Notes under the pieces: model-generated
Told to the model about the DNA's origin: nothing
The model's database searches: none
What the model saw: only the letters and a program-made list of their open reading frames with translations
NCBI GenBank assembly: GCA_030490835.1
Contig: CM059975.1
Location: forward strand, 53,621,174-53,685,173
Source of the DNA: Annona cherimola
Taxonomy: Eukaryota; Streptophyta; Magnoliopsida; Magnoliales; Annonaceae
Direction: 5' to 3'
DNA length: 64,000 nucleotides
Position numbers and translations under genes: made by a program
Part shown: piece by piece, positions 14,031 to 27,859 of the stretch
Layout of the letters: every line of letters begins with the position of its first letter
Numbering within the stretch: position 1 is the stretch's first letter

Positions 14031-17000
14031 AAATTATTTGAACTCTAGTTCACAATTTTGAAAATTGAATTATTATTTAATAACTATTTTGTAAAATTAA
14101 TGGATTAGTAAGTTAATCTAAGATAATTTTAATGACAATAATCAAGATCGTAAACTTGTACCCATGAGTTGGGCCTCAACACGTCGATTTGATGGTTCGT
14201 CTTTTAACCTTAAAATAAAAAATTATTTCAACGGTAGTTCAAAATTTTAATAATTGAATTTTATTTAATAATTATTTTTCTTAAATTAATGGATTAAATT
14301 AGATAATCTAAGATAATTTTTTAGTGACAGTAATCAAGATCGTAGACCTTTACTCATGGGTTGGGCCTCAATACATACAAATAATTGGTTAGTATTTCAA
14401 ATTAAAGATAAAAAATTATTTGAACTGTAGTTCAGAATTTTGAAAATTGAATTTTTATTTAATAAATATTTTGTAAAATTAATGGATTAGAAAATTAATC
14501 TAAGATAATTTTAATAACACTAATCAAGACCGTAAACTTTTACCCAAGAGTTGGGCCTCAATACGTCGATTTGACGGTTCGTGTTTTAACATTAAAATAA
14601 AAAATTATTTCAACGGTAGTTCAAATTTTAATAATTGAATTTTATTTAATAATTATTTTGTTAAATTATTAAATTAAATTAGTTAATCTAAGATAATTTT
14701 TTAATGACAGTAATCAAGATCGTAGACCTTTACTCATGGGTTGGGCCTCAATACATACAAATAATTTGTTAGTATTTTAAATTAAAAATAAAATTATTTG
14801 AACTGTAGTTCACAATTTTGAAAATTGAATTATTATTTAATAACTATTTTGTAAAATTAATGGATTAGTAAGTTAATCTAAGATAATTTTAATGACACTA
14901 ATCAAGATCGTAAACTTGTACCCATGAGTTGGGCCTCAATACGTCGATTTGATGGTTCGTATTTTAACTTTAAAATAAAAAAGTATTTCAACGGTAGTTC
15001 AAAATTTTAATAATTGAATTTTATTTAATAATTATTTTGTTAAATTAATAGATTAAATTAGTTAATCTAAGATAATTTTTTAATGACAGTAATCAAGATC
15101 GTAGACCTTTACTCATGGGTTGGGCCTCAATACATACAAATAATTGGTTAGTATTTCAAATTAAAAATAAAATTATTTGAACTGTAGTTCAGAATTTTGA
15201 TAATTAAATTTTTATTTAATAACTATTTTTTAAATTAATGGATTAAAAAGTTAATCTAAGATAATTTTAATGACACTAATCAAGATCGTAAACTTTTACC
15301 CAAGAGTTGGGCCTCAATACGTCGATTTGATGGTTCGTCTTTTAACCTTAAAATAAAAAATTATTTCAACGGTAGTTCAAAATTTTAATAATTGAATTTT
15401 ATTTAATAATTATTTTTCTTAAGTTAATGGATTAAATTAGATAATCTAAGATAATTTTTTAGTGACAGTAATCAACATCGTAGACCTTTACTCATGGGTT
15501 GGGCCTCAATACATACAAATAATTTGTTAGTATTTTAAATTAAAAATAAAATTATTTGAACTGTAGTTCAAAATTTTGTAAGTTGAATTTTTATTTAATA
15601 ACTATTTTGTAAAATTAATGGATTAGAAAGTTAATCTAAGATAATTTTAATGACAATAATCAAGATCGTAAACTTGTACCCATGAGTTGGGCCTCAACAC
15701 GTCGATTTGATGGTTCGTCTTTTAACCTTAAAATAAAAAATTATTTCAACGGTAGTTCAAAATTTTAATAATTGAATTTTATTTAATAATTATTTTTCTT
15801 AAATTAATGGATTAAATTAGATAATCTAAGATAATTTTTTAGTGATAGTAATCAACATCGTAGACCTTTACTCATGGGTTGGGCCTCAATACATACAAAT
15901 AATTGGTTAGTATTTCAAATTAAAAATAAAATTATTTGAACTGTAGTTAAGAATTTTGATAATTAAATTTTTATTTAATAACTATTTTGTAAAATTAATG
16001 GATTAAAAAGTTAATCTAAGATAATTTTAATGACACTAATCAAGATCGTAAACTTGTACCCATGAGTTGGGCCTCAACACGTCGATTTGATGGTTCGTCT
16101 TTTAACCTTAAAATAAAAAATTATTTCAACGGTAGTTCAAAATTTTAATAATTGAATTTTATTTAATAATTATTTTTCTTAAATTAATGGATTAAATTAG
16201 ATAATCTAAGATAATTTTTTAGTGACAGTAATCAACATCGTAGACCTTTACTCATGGGTTGGGCCTCAATACATACAAATAATTGATTAGTATTTCAAAT
16301 TAAAAATAAAATTATTTGAACTGTAGTTCAGAATTTTGATAATTTAATTTTTATTTAATAACTATTTTTTAAATTAATGGATTAAAAAGTTAATCTAAGA
16401 TAATTTTAATGACACTAATCAAGATCGTAAACTTTTACCCAAGAGTTGAGCCTCAAGACGTCGATTTGATTGTTCGTCTTTTAACCTTAAAATAAAAAAT
16501 TATTTCAACGGTAGTTCAAAATTTTAATAATTGAATTTTATTTAATAATTATTTTGTTAAATTATTAAATTAAATTAGTTAATCTTAGATAATTTTTTAA
16601 TGACAGTAATCAAGATCGTAGACCTTTACTCATGGGTTGGGCCTCAATACATACAAATAATTTGTTAGTATTTTAAATTAAAAATAAAATTATTTGAACT
16701 GTAGTTCAAAATTTTGAAAATTGAATTTTTATTTAATAACTATTTTGTAAAATTAATGGATTAGAAAGTTAATCTAAGATAATTTTAATGACACTAATCA
16801 AGATCGTAAACTTGTACCCATGAGTTGGGCCTCAATACGTCGATTTGATGGTTCGTATTTTAACATTAAAATAAAAAATTATTTCAACGGTAGTTCAAAA
16901 TTTTAATAATTGAATTTTATTTCATAATTATTTTGTTAAATTAATAGATTAAATTAGTTAATCTAAGATAATTTTTTAATGACAGTAATCAAGATCGTAG

Positions 17001-18539
17001 ACCTTTACTCATGGGTTGGGCCTCAATACATACAAATAATTGGTTAGTATTTCAAATTAAAGATAAAAAATTATTTGAACTGTAGTTCAGAATTTTGAAA
17101 ATTGAATTTTTATTTAATAAATATTTTGTAAAATTAATGGATTAGAAAGTTAATCTAAGATAATTTTAATGACACTAATCAAGACCGTAAACTTTTACCC
17201 AAGAGTTGGGCCCCAATACGTCGATTTGACGGTTCGTGTTTTAACATTAAAATAAAAAATTATTTCAACGGTAGTTCAAATTTTAATAATTGAATTTTAT
17301 TTAATAATTATTTTGTTATATTATTAAATTAAATTAGTTAATCTAAGATAATTTTTTAATGACAGTAATCAAGATCGTAGACCTTTACTCATGGGTTGGG
17401 CCTCAATACAAACAAATAATTTGTTAGTATTTTAAATTAAAAATAAAATTATTTGAACTGTAGTTCACAATTTTGAAAATTGAATTTTTATTTAATAACT
17501 ATTTTGTAAAATTAATGGATTAGTAAGTTAATCTAAGATAATTTTAATGACACTAATCAAGATCGTAAACTTGTACCCATGAGTTGGTCCTCAATACGTC
17601 GATTTGATGGTTCGTATTTTAACTTTAAAATAAAAAATTATTTCAACGGTAGTTCAAAATTTTAATAATTGAATTTTATTTAATAATTATTTTGTTAAAT
17701 TAATAGATTAAATTAGTTAATCTAAGATAATTTTTTAATGACAGTAATCAAGATCGTAGACCTTTAATCATGGGTTGGGCCTCAATACATACAAATAATT
17801 GGTTAGTATTTCAAATTAAAAATAAAATTATTTGAACTGTAGTTCAGAATTTTGATAATTAAATTTTTATTTAATAACTATTTTTTAAATTAATGGATCA
17901 AAAAGTTAATCTAAGATAATTTTAATGACACTAATCAAGATCGTAAACTTTTACCCAAGAGTTGGGCCTCAATACGTCGATTTGATGGTTCGTCTTTTAA
18001 CCTTAAAATAAAAAATTATTTCAACGGTAGTTCAAAATTTTAATAATTGAATTTTATTTAATAATTATTTTTCTTAAATTAATGGATTAAATTAGATAAT
18101 CTAAGATAATTTTTTAGTGACAGTAATCAACATCGTAGACCTTTACTCATGGGTTGGGCCTCAATACATACAAATAATTTGTTAGTATTTTAAATTAAAA
18201 ATAAAATTATTTGAACTGTAGTTCAAAATTTTGTAAGTTGAATTTTTATTTAATAACTATTTTGTAAAATTAATGGATTAGAAAGTTAATCTAAGATAAT
18301 TTTAATGACAATAATCAAGATCGTAAACTTGTACCCATGAGTTGGGCCTCAACACGTCGATTTGATGGTTCGTCTTTTAACCTTAAAATAAAAAATTATT
18401 TCAACGGTAGTTCAAAATTTTAATAATTGAATTTTATTTAATAATTATTTTTCTTAAATTAATGGATTAAATTAGATAATCTAAGATAATTTTTTAGTGA
18501 TAGTAATCAACATCGTAGACCTTTACTCATGGGTTGGGC

Positions 18540-21500
18540 CTCAATACATACAAATAATTGGTTAGTATTTCAAATTAAAAATAAAATTATTTGAACTGTA
18601 GTTCAGAATTTTGATAATTAAATTTTTATTTAATAACTATTTTGTAAAATTAATGGATTAAAAAGTTAATCTAAGATAATTTTAATGACACTAATCAAGA
18701 TCGTAAACTTGTACCCTTGAGTTGGGCCTCAATACGTCGATTTGATGGTTCGTATTTTAACTTTAAAATAAAAAATTATTTCAACGGTAGTTCAAAATTT
18801 TAATAATTAAATTTTATTTAATAATTATTTTGTTGAATTATTAAATTAAATTAGTTAATCTTAGATAATTTTTTAATGACAGTAATCAAGATCGTAGACC
18901 TTTACTCATGGGTTGGGCCTCAATACATACAAATAATTTGTTAGTATTTTAAATTAAAAATAAAATTATTTGAACTGTAGTTCAAAATTTTGTAAGTTGA
19001 ATTTTTATTTAATAACTATTTTGTAAAATTAATGGATTAGAAAGTTAATCTAAGATAATTTTAATGACAATAATCAAGATCGTAAACTTGTACCCATGAG
19101 TTGGGCCTCAACACGTCGATTTGATGGTTCGTCTTTTAACCTTAAAATAAAAAATTATTTCAACGGTAGTTCAAAATTTTAATAATTGAATTTTATTTAA
19201 TAATTATTTTTCTTAAATTAATGGATTAAATTAGATAATCTAAGATAATTTTTTAGTGACAGTAATCAACATCGTAGACCTTTACTCATGGGTTGGGCCT
19301 CAATACATACAAATAATTTGTTAGTATTTTAAATTAAAAATAAAATTATTTGAACTGTAGTTCAAAATTTTGTAAGTTGAATTTTTATTTAATAACTATT
19401 TTGTTAAATTAATGGATTAGAAAGTTAATCTAAGATAATTTTAATGACAATAATCAAGATCGTAAACTTGTACCCATGAGTTGGGCCTCAACACGTCGAT
19501 TTGATGGTTCGTCTTTTAACCTTAAAATAAAAAATTATTTCAACGGTAGTTCAAAATTTTAATAATTGAATTTTATTTCGTAATTATTTTGTTAAATTAA
19601 TAGATTAAATTAGTTAATCTAAGATAATTTTTTAATGACAGTAATCAAGATCGTAGACCTTTACTCATGGGTTGGGCCTCAATACATACAAATAATTGGT
19701 TAGTATTTCAAATTAAAAATAAAATTATTTGAACTGTAGTTCAGAATTTTGATAATTAAATTTTTATTTAATAACTATTTTGTAAAATTAATGGATTAAA
19801 AAGTTAATCTAAGATAATTTTAATGACACTAATCAAGATCGTAAACTTGTACCCATGAGTTGGGCCTCAATACGTCGATTTGATGGTTCGTATTTTAACT
19901 TTAAAATAAAAAATTATTTCAACGGTAGTTCAAAATTTTAATAATTGAATTTTATTTAATAATTATTTTGTTAAATTATTAAATTAAATTAGTTAATCTT
20001 AGATAATTTTTTAATGACAGTAATCAAGATCGTAGACCTTTACTCATGGGTTGGGCCTCAATACATACAAATAATTTGTTAGTATTTTAAATTAAAAATA
20101 AAATTATTTGAACTGTAGTTCAAAATTTTGTAAGTTGAATTTTTATTTAATAACTATTTTGTAAAATTAATGGATTAGAAAGTTAATCTAAGATAATTTT
20201 AATGACAATAATCAAGATCGTAAACTTGTACCCATGAGTTGGGCCTCAACACGTCGATTTGATGGTTCGTCTTTTAACCTTAAAATAAAAAATTATTTCA
20301 ACGGTAGTTCAAAATTTTAATAATTGAATTTTATTTAATAATTATTTTTCTTAAATTAATGGATTAAATTAGATAATCTAAGATAATTTTTTAGTGACAG
20401 TAATCAACATCGTAGACCTTTACTCATGGGTTGGGCCTCAATACATACAAATAATTTGTTAGTATTTTAAATTAAAAATAAAATTATTTGAACTGTAGTT
20501 CAAAATTTTGTAAGTTGAATTTTTATTTAATAACTATTTTGTTAAATTAATGGATTAGAAAGTTAATCTAAGATAATTTTAATGACAATAATCAAGATCG
20601 TAAACTTGTACCCATGAGTTGGGCCTCAACACGTCGATTTGATGGTTCGTCTTTTAACCTTAAAATAAAAAATTATTTCAACGGTAGTTCAAAATTTTAA
20701 TAATTGAATTTTATTTCGTAATTATTTTGTTAAATTAATAGATTAAATTAGTTAATCTAAGATAATTTTTTAATGACAGTAATCAAGATCGTAGACCTTT
20801 ACTCATGGGTTGGGCCTCAATACATACAAATAATTGGTTAGTATTTCAAATTAAAAATAAAATTATTTGAACTGTAGTTCAGAATTTTGATAATTAAATT
20901 TTTATTTAATAACTATTTTGTAAAATTAATGGATTAAAAAGTTAATCTAAGATAATTTTAATGACACTAATCAAGATCGTAAACTTGTACCCATGAGTTG
21001 GGCCTCAATACGTCGATTTGATGGTTCGTATTTTAACTTTAAAATAAAAAATTATTTCAACGGTAGTTCAAAATTTTAATAATTGAATTTTATTTAATAA
21101 TTATTTTGTTAAATTATTAAATTAAATTAGTTAATCTTAGATAATTTTTTAATGACAGTAATCAAGATCGTAGACCTTTACTCATGGGTTGGGCCTCAAT
21201 ACATACAAATAATTTGTTAGTATTTTAAATTAAAAATAAAATTATTTGAACTGTAGTTCAAAATTTTGTAAGTTGAATTTTTATTTAATAACTATTTTGT
21301 AAAATTAATGGATTAGAAAGTTAATCTAAGATAATTTTAATGACAATAATCAAGATCGTAAACTTGTACCCATGAGTTGGGCCTCAACACGTCGATTTGA
21401 TGGTTCGTCTTTTAACCTTAAAATAAAAAATTATTTCAACGGTAGTTCAAAATTTTAATAATTGAATTTTATTTAATAATTATTTTTCTTAAATTAATGG

Positions 21501-21540
21501 ATTAAATTAGATAATCTAAGATAATTTTTTAGTGACAGTA
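18540..21540. repeat. Three-dimer higher-order repeat, period 1,138 bp (left arm, second site)
   Basis: Roughly 2.6 tandem copies of a six-monomer unit are seen, at about 18,540-19,680, 19,680-20,818 and part of 20,818-21,540. The rare S1 variant TTTATTTCGTAATT occurs at 19573 and 20711, exactly 1,138 bp apart. The S1 with CTTAGATAATTTTTTAATG recurs in the same phase. The third copy diverges near 21540. Confidence 0.75.
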
Positions 21541-24500
21541 ATCAAGATCGTAGACCTTTACTCATGGGTTGGGCCTCAATACATACAAATAATTGGTTAG
21601 TATTTCAAATTAAAAATAAAATTATTTGAACTGTAGTTCAGAATTTTGATAATTAAATTTTTATTTAATAACTATTTTTTAAATTAATGGATTAAAAAGT
21701 TAATCTAAGATAATTTTAATGACACTAATCAAGATCATAAACTTTTACCCAAGAGTTGGGCCTCAATACGTCGATTTGATGGTTCGTCTTTTAACCTTAA
21801 AATAAAAAATTATTTCAACGGTAGTTCAAAATTTTAATAATTGAATTTTATTTAATAATTATTTTTCTTAAATTAATGGATTAAATTAGATAATCTAAGA
21901 TAGTTTTTTAGTGACAGTAATCAACATCGTAGACCTTTACTCATGGGTTGGGCCTCAATACATACAAATAATTTGTTAGTATTTTAAATTAAAAATAAAA
22001 TTATTTGAACTGTAGTTCAAAATTTTGTAAGTTGAATTTTTATTTAATAACTATTTTGTAAAATTAATGGATTAGAAAGTTAATCTAAGATAATTTTAAT
22101 GACAATAATCAAGATCGTAAACTTGTACCCATGAGTTGGGCCTCAACACGTCGATTTGATGGTTCGTCTTTTAACCTTAAAATAAAAAATTATTTCAACG
22201 GTAGTTCAAAATTTTAATAATTGAATTTTATTTAATAATTATTTTTCTTAAATTAATGGATTAAATTAGATAATCTAAGATAATTTTTTAGTGACAGTAA
22301 TCAACATCGTATACCTTTACTCATGGGTTGGGCCTCAATACATACAAATAATTGATTAGTATTTCAAATTAAAAATAAAATTATTTGAACTGTAGTTCAG
22401 AATTTTGATAATTTAATTTTTATTTAATAACTATTTTTTAAATTAATGGATTAAAAAGTTAATCTAAGATAATTTTAATGACACTAATCAAGATCGTAAA
22501 CTTTTACCCAAGAGTTGAGCCTCAATACGTCGATTTGATTGTTCGTCTTTTAACCTTAAAATAAAAAATTATTTCAACGGTAGTTCAAAATTTTAATAAT
22601 TGAATTTTATTTAATAATTATTTTGTTAAATTATTAAATTAAATTAGTTAATCTTAGATAATTTTTTAATGACAGTAATCAAGATCGTAGACCTTTACTC
22701 ATGGGTTGGGCCTCAATACATACAAATAATTTGTTAGTATTTTAAATTAAAAATAAAATTATTTGAAATGTAGTTCAAAATTTTGAAAATTGAATTTTTA
22801 TTTAATAACTATTTTGTAAAATTAATGGATTAGAAAGTTAATCTAAGATAATTTTAATGACACTAATCAAGATCGTAAACTTGTACCCATGAGTTGGGCC
22901 TCAATACGTCGATTTGATGGTTCGTATTTTAACATTAAAATAAAAAATTATTTCAACGGTAGTTCAAAATTTTAATAATTGAATTTTATTTCATAATTAT
23001 TTTGTTAAATTAATAGATTAAATTAGTTAATCTAAGATAATTTTTTAATGACAGTAATCAAGATCGTAGACCTTTACTCTTGGGTTGGGCCTCAATACAT
23101 ACCAATAATTGGTTAGTATTTCAAATTAAAGATAAAAAATTATTTGAACTGTAGTTCAGAATTTTGAAAATTGAATTTTTATTTAATAAATATTTTGTAA
23201 AATTAATGGATTAGAAAGTTAATCTAAGATAATTTTAATGACACTAATCAAGACCGTAAACTTTTACCCAAGAGTTGGGCCTCAATACGTCGATTTGACG
23301 GTTCGTGTTTTAACATTAAAATAAAAAATTATTTCAACGGTAGTTCAAATTTTAATAATTGAATTTTATTTAATAATTATTTTTCTTAAATTAATGGATT
23401 AAATTAGATAATCTAAGATAATTTTTTAGTGACAGTAATCAACATCGTAGACCTTTACTCATGGGTTGGGCCTCAATACATACAAATAATTTGTTAGTAT
23501 TTTAAATTAAAAATAAAATTATTTGAACTGTAGTTCAAAATTTTGTAAGTTGAATTTTTATTTAATAACTATTTTGTTAAATTAATGGATTAGAAAGTTA
23601 ATCTAAGATAATTTTAATGACAATAATCAAGATCGTAAACTTGTACCCATGAGTTGGGCCTCAACACGTCGATTTGATGGTTCGTCTTTTAACCTTAAAA
23701 TAAAAAATTATTTCAACGGTAGTTCAAAATTTTAATAATTGAATTTTATTTAATAATTATTTTTCTTAAATTAATGGATTAAATTAGATAATCTAAGATA
23801 ATTTTTTAGTGATAGTAATCAACATCGTAGACCTTTACTCATGGGTTGGGCCTCAATACATACAAATAATTGGTTAGTATTTCAAATTAAAAATAAAATT
23901 ATTTGAACTGTAGTTCAGAATTTTGATAATTAAATTTTTATTTAATAACTATTTTGTAAAATTAATGGATTAAAAAGTTAATCTAAGATAATTTTAATGA
24001 CACTAATCAAGATCGTAAACTTGTACCCTTGAGTTGGGCCTCAATACGTCGATTTGATGGTTCGTATTTTAACTTTAAAATAAAAAATTATTTCAACGGT
24101 AGTTCAAAATTTTAATAATTGAATTTTATTTAATAATTATTTTGTTAAATTAATAGATTAAATTAGTTAATCTAAGATAATTTTTTAATGACAGTAATCA
24201 AGATCGTAGACCTTTACTCATGGGTTGGGCCTCAATACATACAAATAATTTGTTAGTATTTTAAATTAAAAATAAAATTATTTGAACTGTAGTTCAAAAT
24301 TTTGAAAATTGAATTTTTATTTAATAACTATTTTGTAAAATTAATGGATTAGTAAGTTAATCTAAGATAATTTTAATGACACTAATCAAGATCGTAAACT
24401 TGTACCCATGAGTTGGGCCTCAATACGTCGATTTGATGGTTCGTATTTTAACTTTAAAATAAAAAATTATTTCAACGGTAGTTCAAAATTTTAATAATTG

Positions 24501-26317
24501 AATTTTATTTAATAATTATTTTGTTAAATTAATAGATTAAATTAGTTAATCTAAGATAATTTTTTAATGACAGTAATCAAGATCGTAGACCTTTACTCAT
24601 GGGTTGGGCCTCAATACATACAAATAATTGGTTAGTATTTCAAATTAAAAATAAAATTATTTGAACTGTAGTTCAAAATTTTGAAAATTGAATTTTTATT
24701 TAGTAACTATTTTGTAAAATTAATGGATTAGAAAGTTAATCTAAGATAATTTTAATGACAATAATCAAGATCGTAAACTTGTACCCATGAGTTGGGCCTC
24801 AATACGTCGATTTGATGGTTTGTATTTTAACTTTAAAATAAAAAAAATTTTCAACGGTTGTTCAAAATTTTAATAATTGAATTTTATTTCATAATTATTT
24901 TGTTAAATTAATAGATTAAATTAGTTAATCTAAGATAATTTTTTAATGACAGTAATCAAGATCGTAGACCTTTACTCATGGGTTGGGCCTCAATACATAC
25001 AAATAATTGGTTAGTATTTCAAATTAAAAATAAAATTATTTGAACTGTAGTTCAGAATTTTGATAATTAAATTTTTATTTAATAACTATTTTTTAAATTA
25101 ATGGATTAAAAAGTTAATCTAAGATAATTTTAATGACACTAATCAAGATCGTAAACTTTTACCCAAGAGTTGGGCCTCAATACGTCGATTTGATGGTTCG
25201 TCTTTTAACCTTAAAATAAAAAATTATTTCAACGGTAGTTCAAAATTTTAATAATTGAATTTTATTTAATAATTATTTTTCTTAAATTAATGGATTAAAT
25301 TAGATAATCTAAGATAATTTTTTAGTGACAGTAATCAACATCGTAGACCTTTACTCATGGGTTGGGCAACAATACATACAAATAATTTGTTAGTATTTTA
25401 AATTAAAAATAAAATTATTTGAACTGTAGTTCAAAATTTTGTAAGTTGAATTTTTATTTAATAACTATTTTGTAAAATTAATGGATTAGAAAGTTAATCT
25501 AAGATAATTTTAATGACAATAATCAAGATCGTAAACTTGTACCCATGAGTTGGGCCTCAACACGTCGATTTGATGGTTCGTCTTTTAACCTTAAAATAAA
25601 AAATTATTTCAACGGTAGTGCAAAATTTTAATAATTGAATTTTATTTAATAATTATTTTTCTTAAATTAATGGATTAAATTAGATAATCTAAGATAATTT
25701 TTTAGTGACAGTAATCAACATCGTAGACCTTTACTCATGGGTTGGGCCTCAATACATACAAATAATTTGTTAGTATTTGAAATTAAAAATAAAATTATTT
25801 GAACTGTAGTTCAGAATTTTGATAATTAAATTTTTATTTAATAACTATTTTGTAAAATTAATGGATTAAAAAGTTAATCTAAGATAATTTTAATGACACT
25901 AATCAAGATCGTAAACTTGTACCCATGAGTTGGGCCTCAATACGTCGATTTGATGGTTCGTATTTTAACTTTAAAATAAAAAATTATTTCAACGGTAGTT
26001 CAAAATTTTAATAATTGAATTTTATTTAATAATTATTTTGTTAAATTATTAAATTAAATTAGTTAATCTAAGATAATTTTTTAATGACAGTAATCAAGAT
26101 CGTAGACCTTTACTCATGGGTTGGGCCTCAATACATACAAATAATTTGTTAGTATTTGAAATTAAAAATAAAATTATTTGAACTGTAGTTCAAAATTTTG
26201 AAAATTGAATTTTTATTTAATAACTATTTTGTAAAATTAATGGATTAGTAAGTTAATCTAAGATAATTTTAATGACACTAATGAAGATCGTAAACTTGTA
26301 CCCATGAGTTGGGCCTC

Positions 26318-26322
26318 AATAC
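26318..26322. other. Target-site duplication, left copy (AATAC)
   Basis: Five bases AATAC precede the 5' LTR and recur directly after the 3' LTR. Satellite monomers elsewhere have a single AATAC in GGGCCTCAATACGTCG, so the duplication arose on insertion. Five bases is the usual copia integrase stagger. Confidence 0.95.
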
Positions 26323-26447
26323 TGTTGGAAACAATGTTCAAAATAATTTAAATTGACCAAAGTCTGAGTTTTGATGATTAACAAGAACTTATTTGAGTAT
26401 ATAAGGAGTACTAACATGTTTGACAAATGTTTAAGGAAAGCAAAGAA

Positions 26448-26742
26448 GTCAAGTCGATCTCCAAGTCGACTTGGACTTCGACTTGGGTGAAGTCGATCCC
26501 AAAGTCGACTCAAATATCGACTTGAGAATGAATCCCAAAAGGCAACAGGTGAAGTCGCAGGTCAAGTCGACTCCACTTGCGACTTGGGAAGTCAAGTCGC
26601 AGACGAAGTCGACTCCAGCATCGACTTAGAGTATCCAGAGCTGAAAAGTGGAAACGAACATGACGAAGTCGCAAACGAAGTCGACTCCAGGTGCGACTTG
26701 GGTGAAGTCGCAGGCCAGGTCGACTCCATCCACGACTTGAGA
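26448..26742. repeat. GTCGAC dyad modules, cluster 1 (U3 of 5' LTR)
   Basis: About six imperfect modules of 38-41 bp, in two groups, share one plan: AAGTCG on the left, a palindromic AGTCGACT core in the middle and CGACTT on the right. Examples start at about 26448, 26491, 26551, 26588, 26663 and 26703. In the module at 26551 the outer arms AAGTCGCA and TGCGACTT form an 8-bp inverted repeat around the core. The stretch is much richer in CpG than the satellite around the element. From memory, GTCGAC is a preferred CRT/DRE-like core of a barley CBF factor, so an enhancer role is a reasonable inference, not shown. Confidence 0.85.
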
Positions 26743-27060
26743 TGTTCAAACTTTCAAAGATGCAGTTTTCAAGATATTTAAGAGGATTTATCACTCAAGT
26801 CCAAGGAATCAAGATGAAAAACAAATGAGTCAACTTCAAAGTTAAGAATCATGTTCTACATTCAAATCAAGTCTATCAAGCTCAAAGCGAATCTTCAAGC
26901 TAGCTTCCAAATGAAGTAAAATCCAAGTCATGAAGACCAAGTGAGTCCAAAGCAAAGCAAGGAACATACATATATTTTGCAAGAACTCAAAGCTTTCAAA
27001 TGGTTTGCAAGACTCAAGACATTTCAAGAAGATCAAGGCGTTTCTGCAATAGACCAAGCC

Positions 27061-27231
27061 AAGTCGCAACCCAAGTCGACTTCAGGATCGACTTGAGTTG
27101 AAGTCTGAAAGCCAAGTCGACCCAAGTCTCAGACTTGAGTTTCTGAAGAACCCAAGTCGCAGGCCAAGTCGACTCCATGTACGACTTGGAAGCCAAGTCG
27201 CAGGCCAAGTCGACTTCATCTTCGACTTGGA
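27061..27231. repeat. GTCGAC dyad modules, cluster 2 (U3 of 5' LTR)
   Basis: Four further modules start at about 27061, 27101, 27151 and 27191. Three keep the AAGTCG / AGTCGACT or AGTCGACTT / CGACTTG plan. The one at 27101 is degenerate (GTCGACCC core, AGACTTGAG right arm). The cluster ends only five bases before the W-box palindrome and about 80 bp before the TATA box, where an enhancer is expected. Confidence 0.85.
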
Positions 27232-27235
27232 GTAT

Positions 27236-27257
27236 AACGGTCAAATTTTTGACCGTT
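27236..27257. promoter_or_regulatory. Divergent W-box palindrome in the LTR promoter
   Basis: AACGGTCAA, four bases ATTT, then TTGACCGTT form a perfect 9-bp inverted repeat. Each arm contains a W-box core (TTGACC and its complement), the site bound by WRKY factors, and an AACGG Myb-type core. It lies about 55-75 bp upstream of the TATA box. Stress activation through such sites is known for some plant copia elements; for this element it is inference. Confidence 0.7.
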
Positions 27258-27312
27258 GGAGTTCATTTATTACACGCCAACTACTTCTACAACGTTCATA
27301 TTTTCCTCAATC

Positions 27313-27320
27313 TATAAAAG
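27313..27320 (+). promoter_or_regulatory. TATA box of the 5' LTR promoter (TATAAAAG)
   Basis: TATAAAAG is a strong plant TATA box and is the best candidate in the LTR. Transcription would start about 25-35 bp downstream, near 27340-27350, which places the U3/R border there. The downstream R/U5 and leader lead to the gag start at 28170. Confidence 0.75.
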
Positions 27321-27663
27321 GACATTCAAATGAACGTAAGTAAAAGAAGAGACACTACTCAAAAGATCAAAGAGAGAAAAGAAGTGCAAGAAAGATTTTC
27401 AAATACCTTTTCTCCATACTTAAGTGTTTCAAAGGAAGAAAGAGCTTCAAATTGCAAGTTGCTTCAACAATCATCATTCAAGCCACTTTTGATTTCTTCC
27501 ACGAGCTCAAAACTGCCTACACAAATCTGTAAAGTGTAGTTCTTATTCATTTCTTTATTTGGTTATATAAAACTTGATTTAGCTTGGGTAGCTAAGATCA
27601 AGTATATGCAAAGTAGGGTGTGATTGGAGTGAGACTCATCACCTACTTGTGCAAGTGATTGAA

Positions 27664-27859
27664 TATGCCCCCTAGAGCTTTGAATCTAGAAGAGAGCAAG
27701 TGGCTCTAGTTGTGTATGCCTCCTAGAGCTTTGAATCTAGAAGAGAGCAAGTGGCTCTAGTTGTATATGCCCCCTAGAGCTTTGAATCTAGAAGAGAGCA
27801 AGTGGCTCTAGTTGTGTATGCCCCCTAGAGCTTTGAATCTAGAAGAGAGCGGTGACTCT
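27664..27859. repeat. 51-bp minisatellite in the LTR, about 3.8 copies
   Basis: The unit begins TATGCCCCCTAGAGCTTTG. Starts at 27664, 27715, 27766 and 27817 give an exact 51-bp period. The last copy ends with the altered GCGGTGACTCTAAGTG. One of the two LTR differences (27721) falls in copy 2. Each unit contains several CTAG sites, including CTAGAGC and GCTCTAG in inverted orientation. Confidence 0.9.

Larger units (their letters stand above)
1..26322. repeat. AT-rich satellite array, left arm (S1/S2 dimer, about 379 bp)
   Basis: This is a continuous head-to-tail tandem array of roughly 139 monomers. Two types alternate. S1 begins CGTCGATTTGATGG and S2 begins CATACAAATAATTGG; both end with the shared box GTTGGGCCTCAATA. 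Measured starts at 170 (S1), 361 (S2), 551 (S1) and 741 (S2) give steps of 190-191 bp and a dimer of about 379-380 bp. A typical S2 is about 21% GC, and no open frame of any size is seen. A variant S1 with TTTTTCTTAAATT in the middle and TTTAGTGACAG near the end is common here from about 2.9 kb to 25.7 kb and was not seen in the right arm. The last bases, AATAC, are the target-site copy of the inserted element. Monomer length near one nucleosome and high copy number fit heterochromatic or centromeric satellites; that role is inference. I do not recognise the family by name. Confidence 0.97.

Noticed and set aside
1..26322. CRISPR-like regular repeats
   Set aside because: Units are contiguous 190-bp monomers without unique spacers in a plant nuclear context; this is satellite DNA.
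27336..27341. GTAAGT as a splice donor in the LTR leader
   Set aside because: It falls before or at the predicted transcript start, so it would not be in the RNA.
26316..27343. Several short ORFs on both strands of the LTR (65-94 aa, repeated in both LTRs)
   Set aside because: They are low-complexity translations of the GTCGAC modules (SRLRLRL, EVDS repeats), occur upstream of the likely transcript start, and show no domain.
27330..27539. 69-aa plus-strand ORF near the LTR transcript start
   Set aside because: Its ATG is only about 10-17 bp after the TATA box and probably upstream of the RNA start; no recognisable motif.
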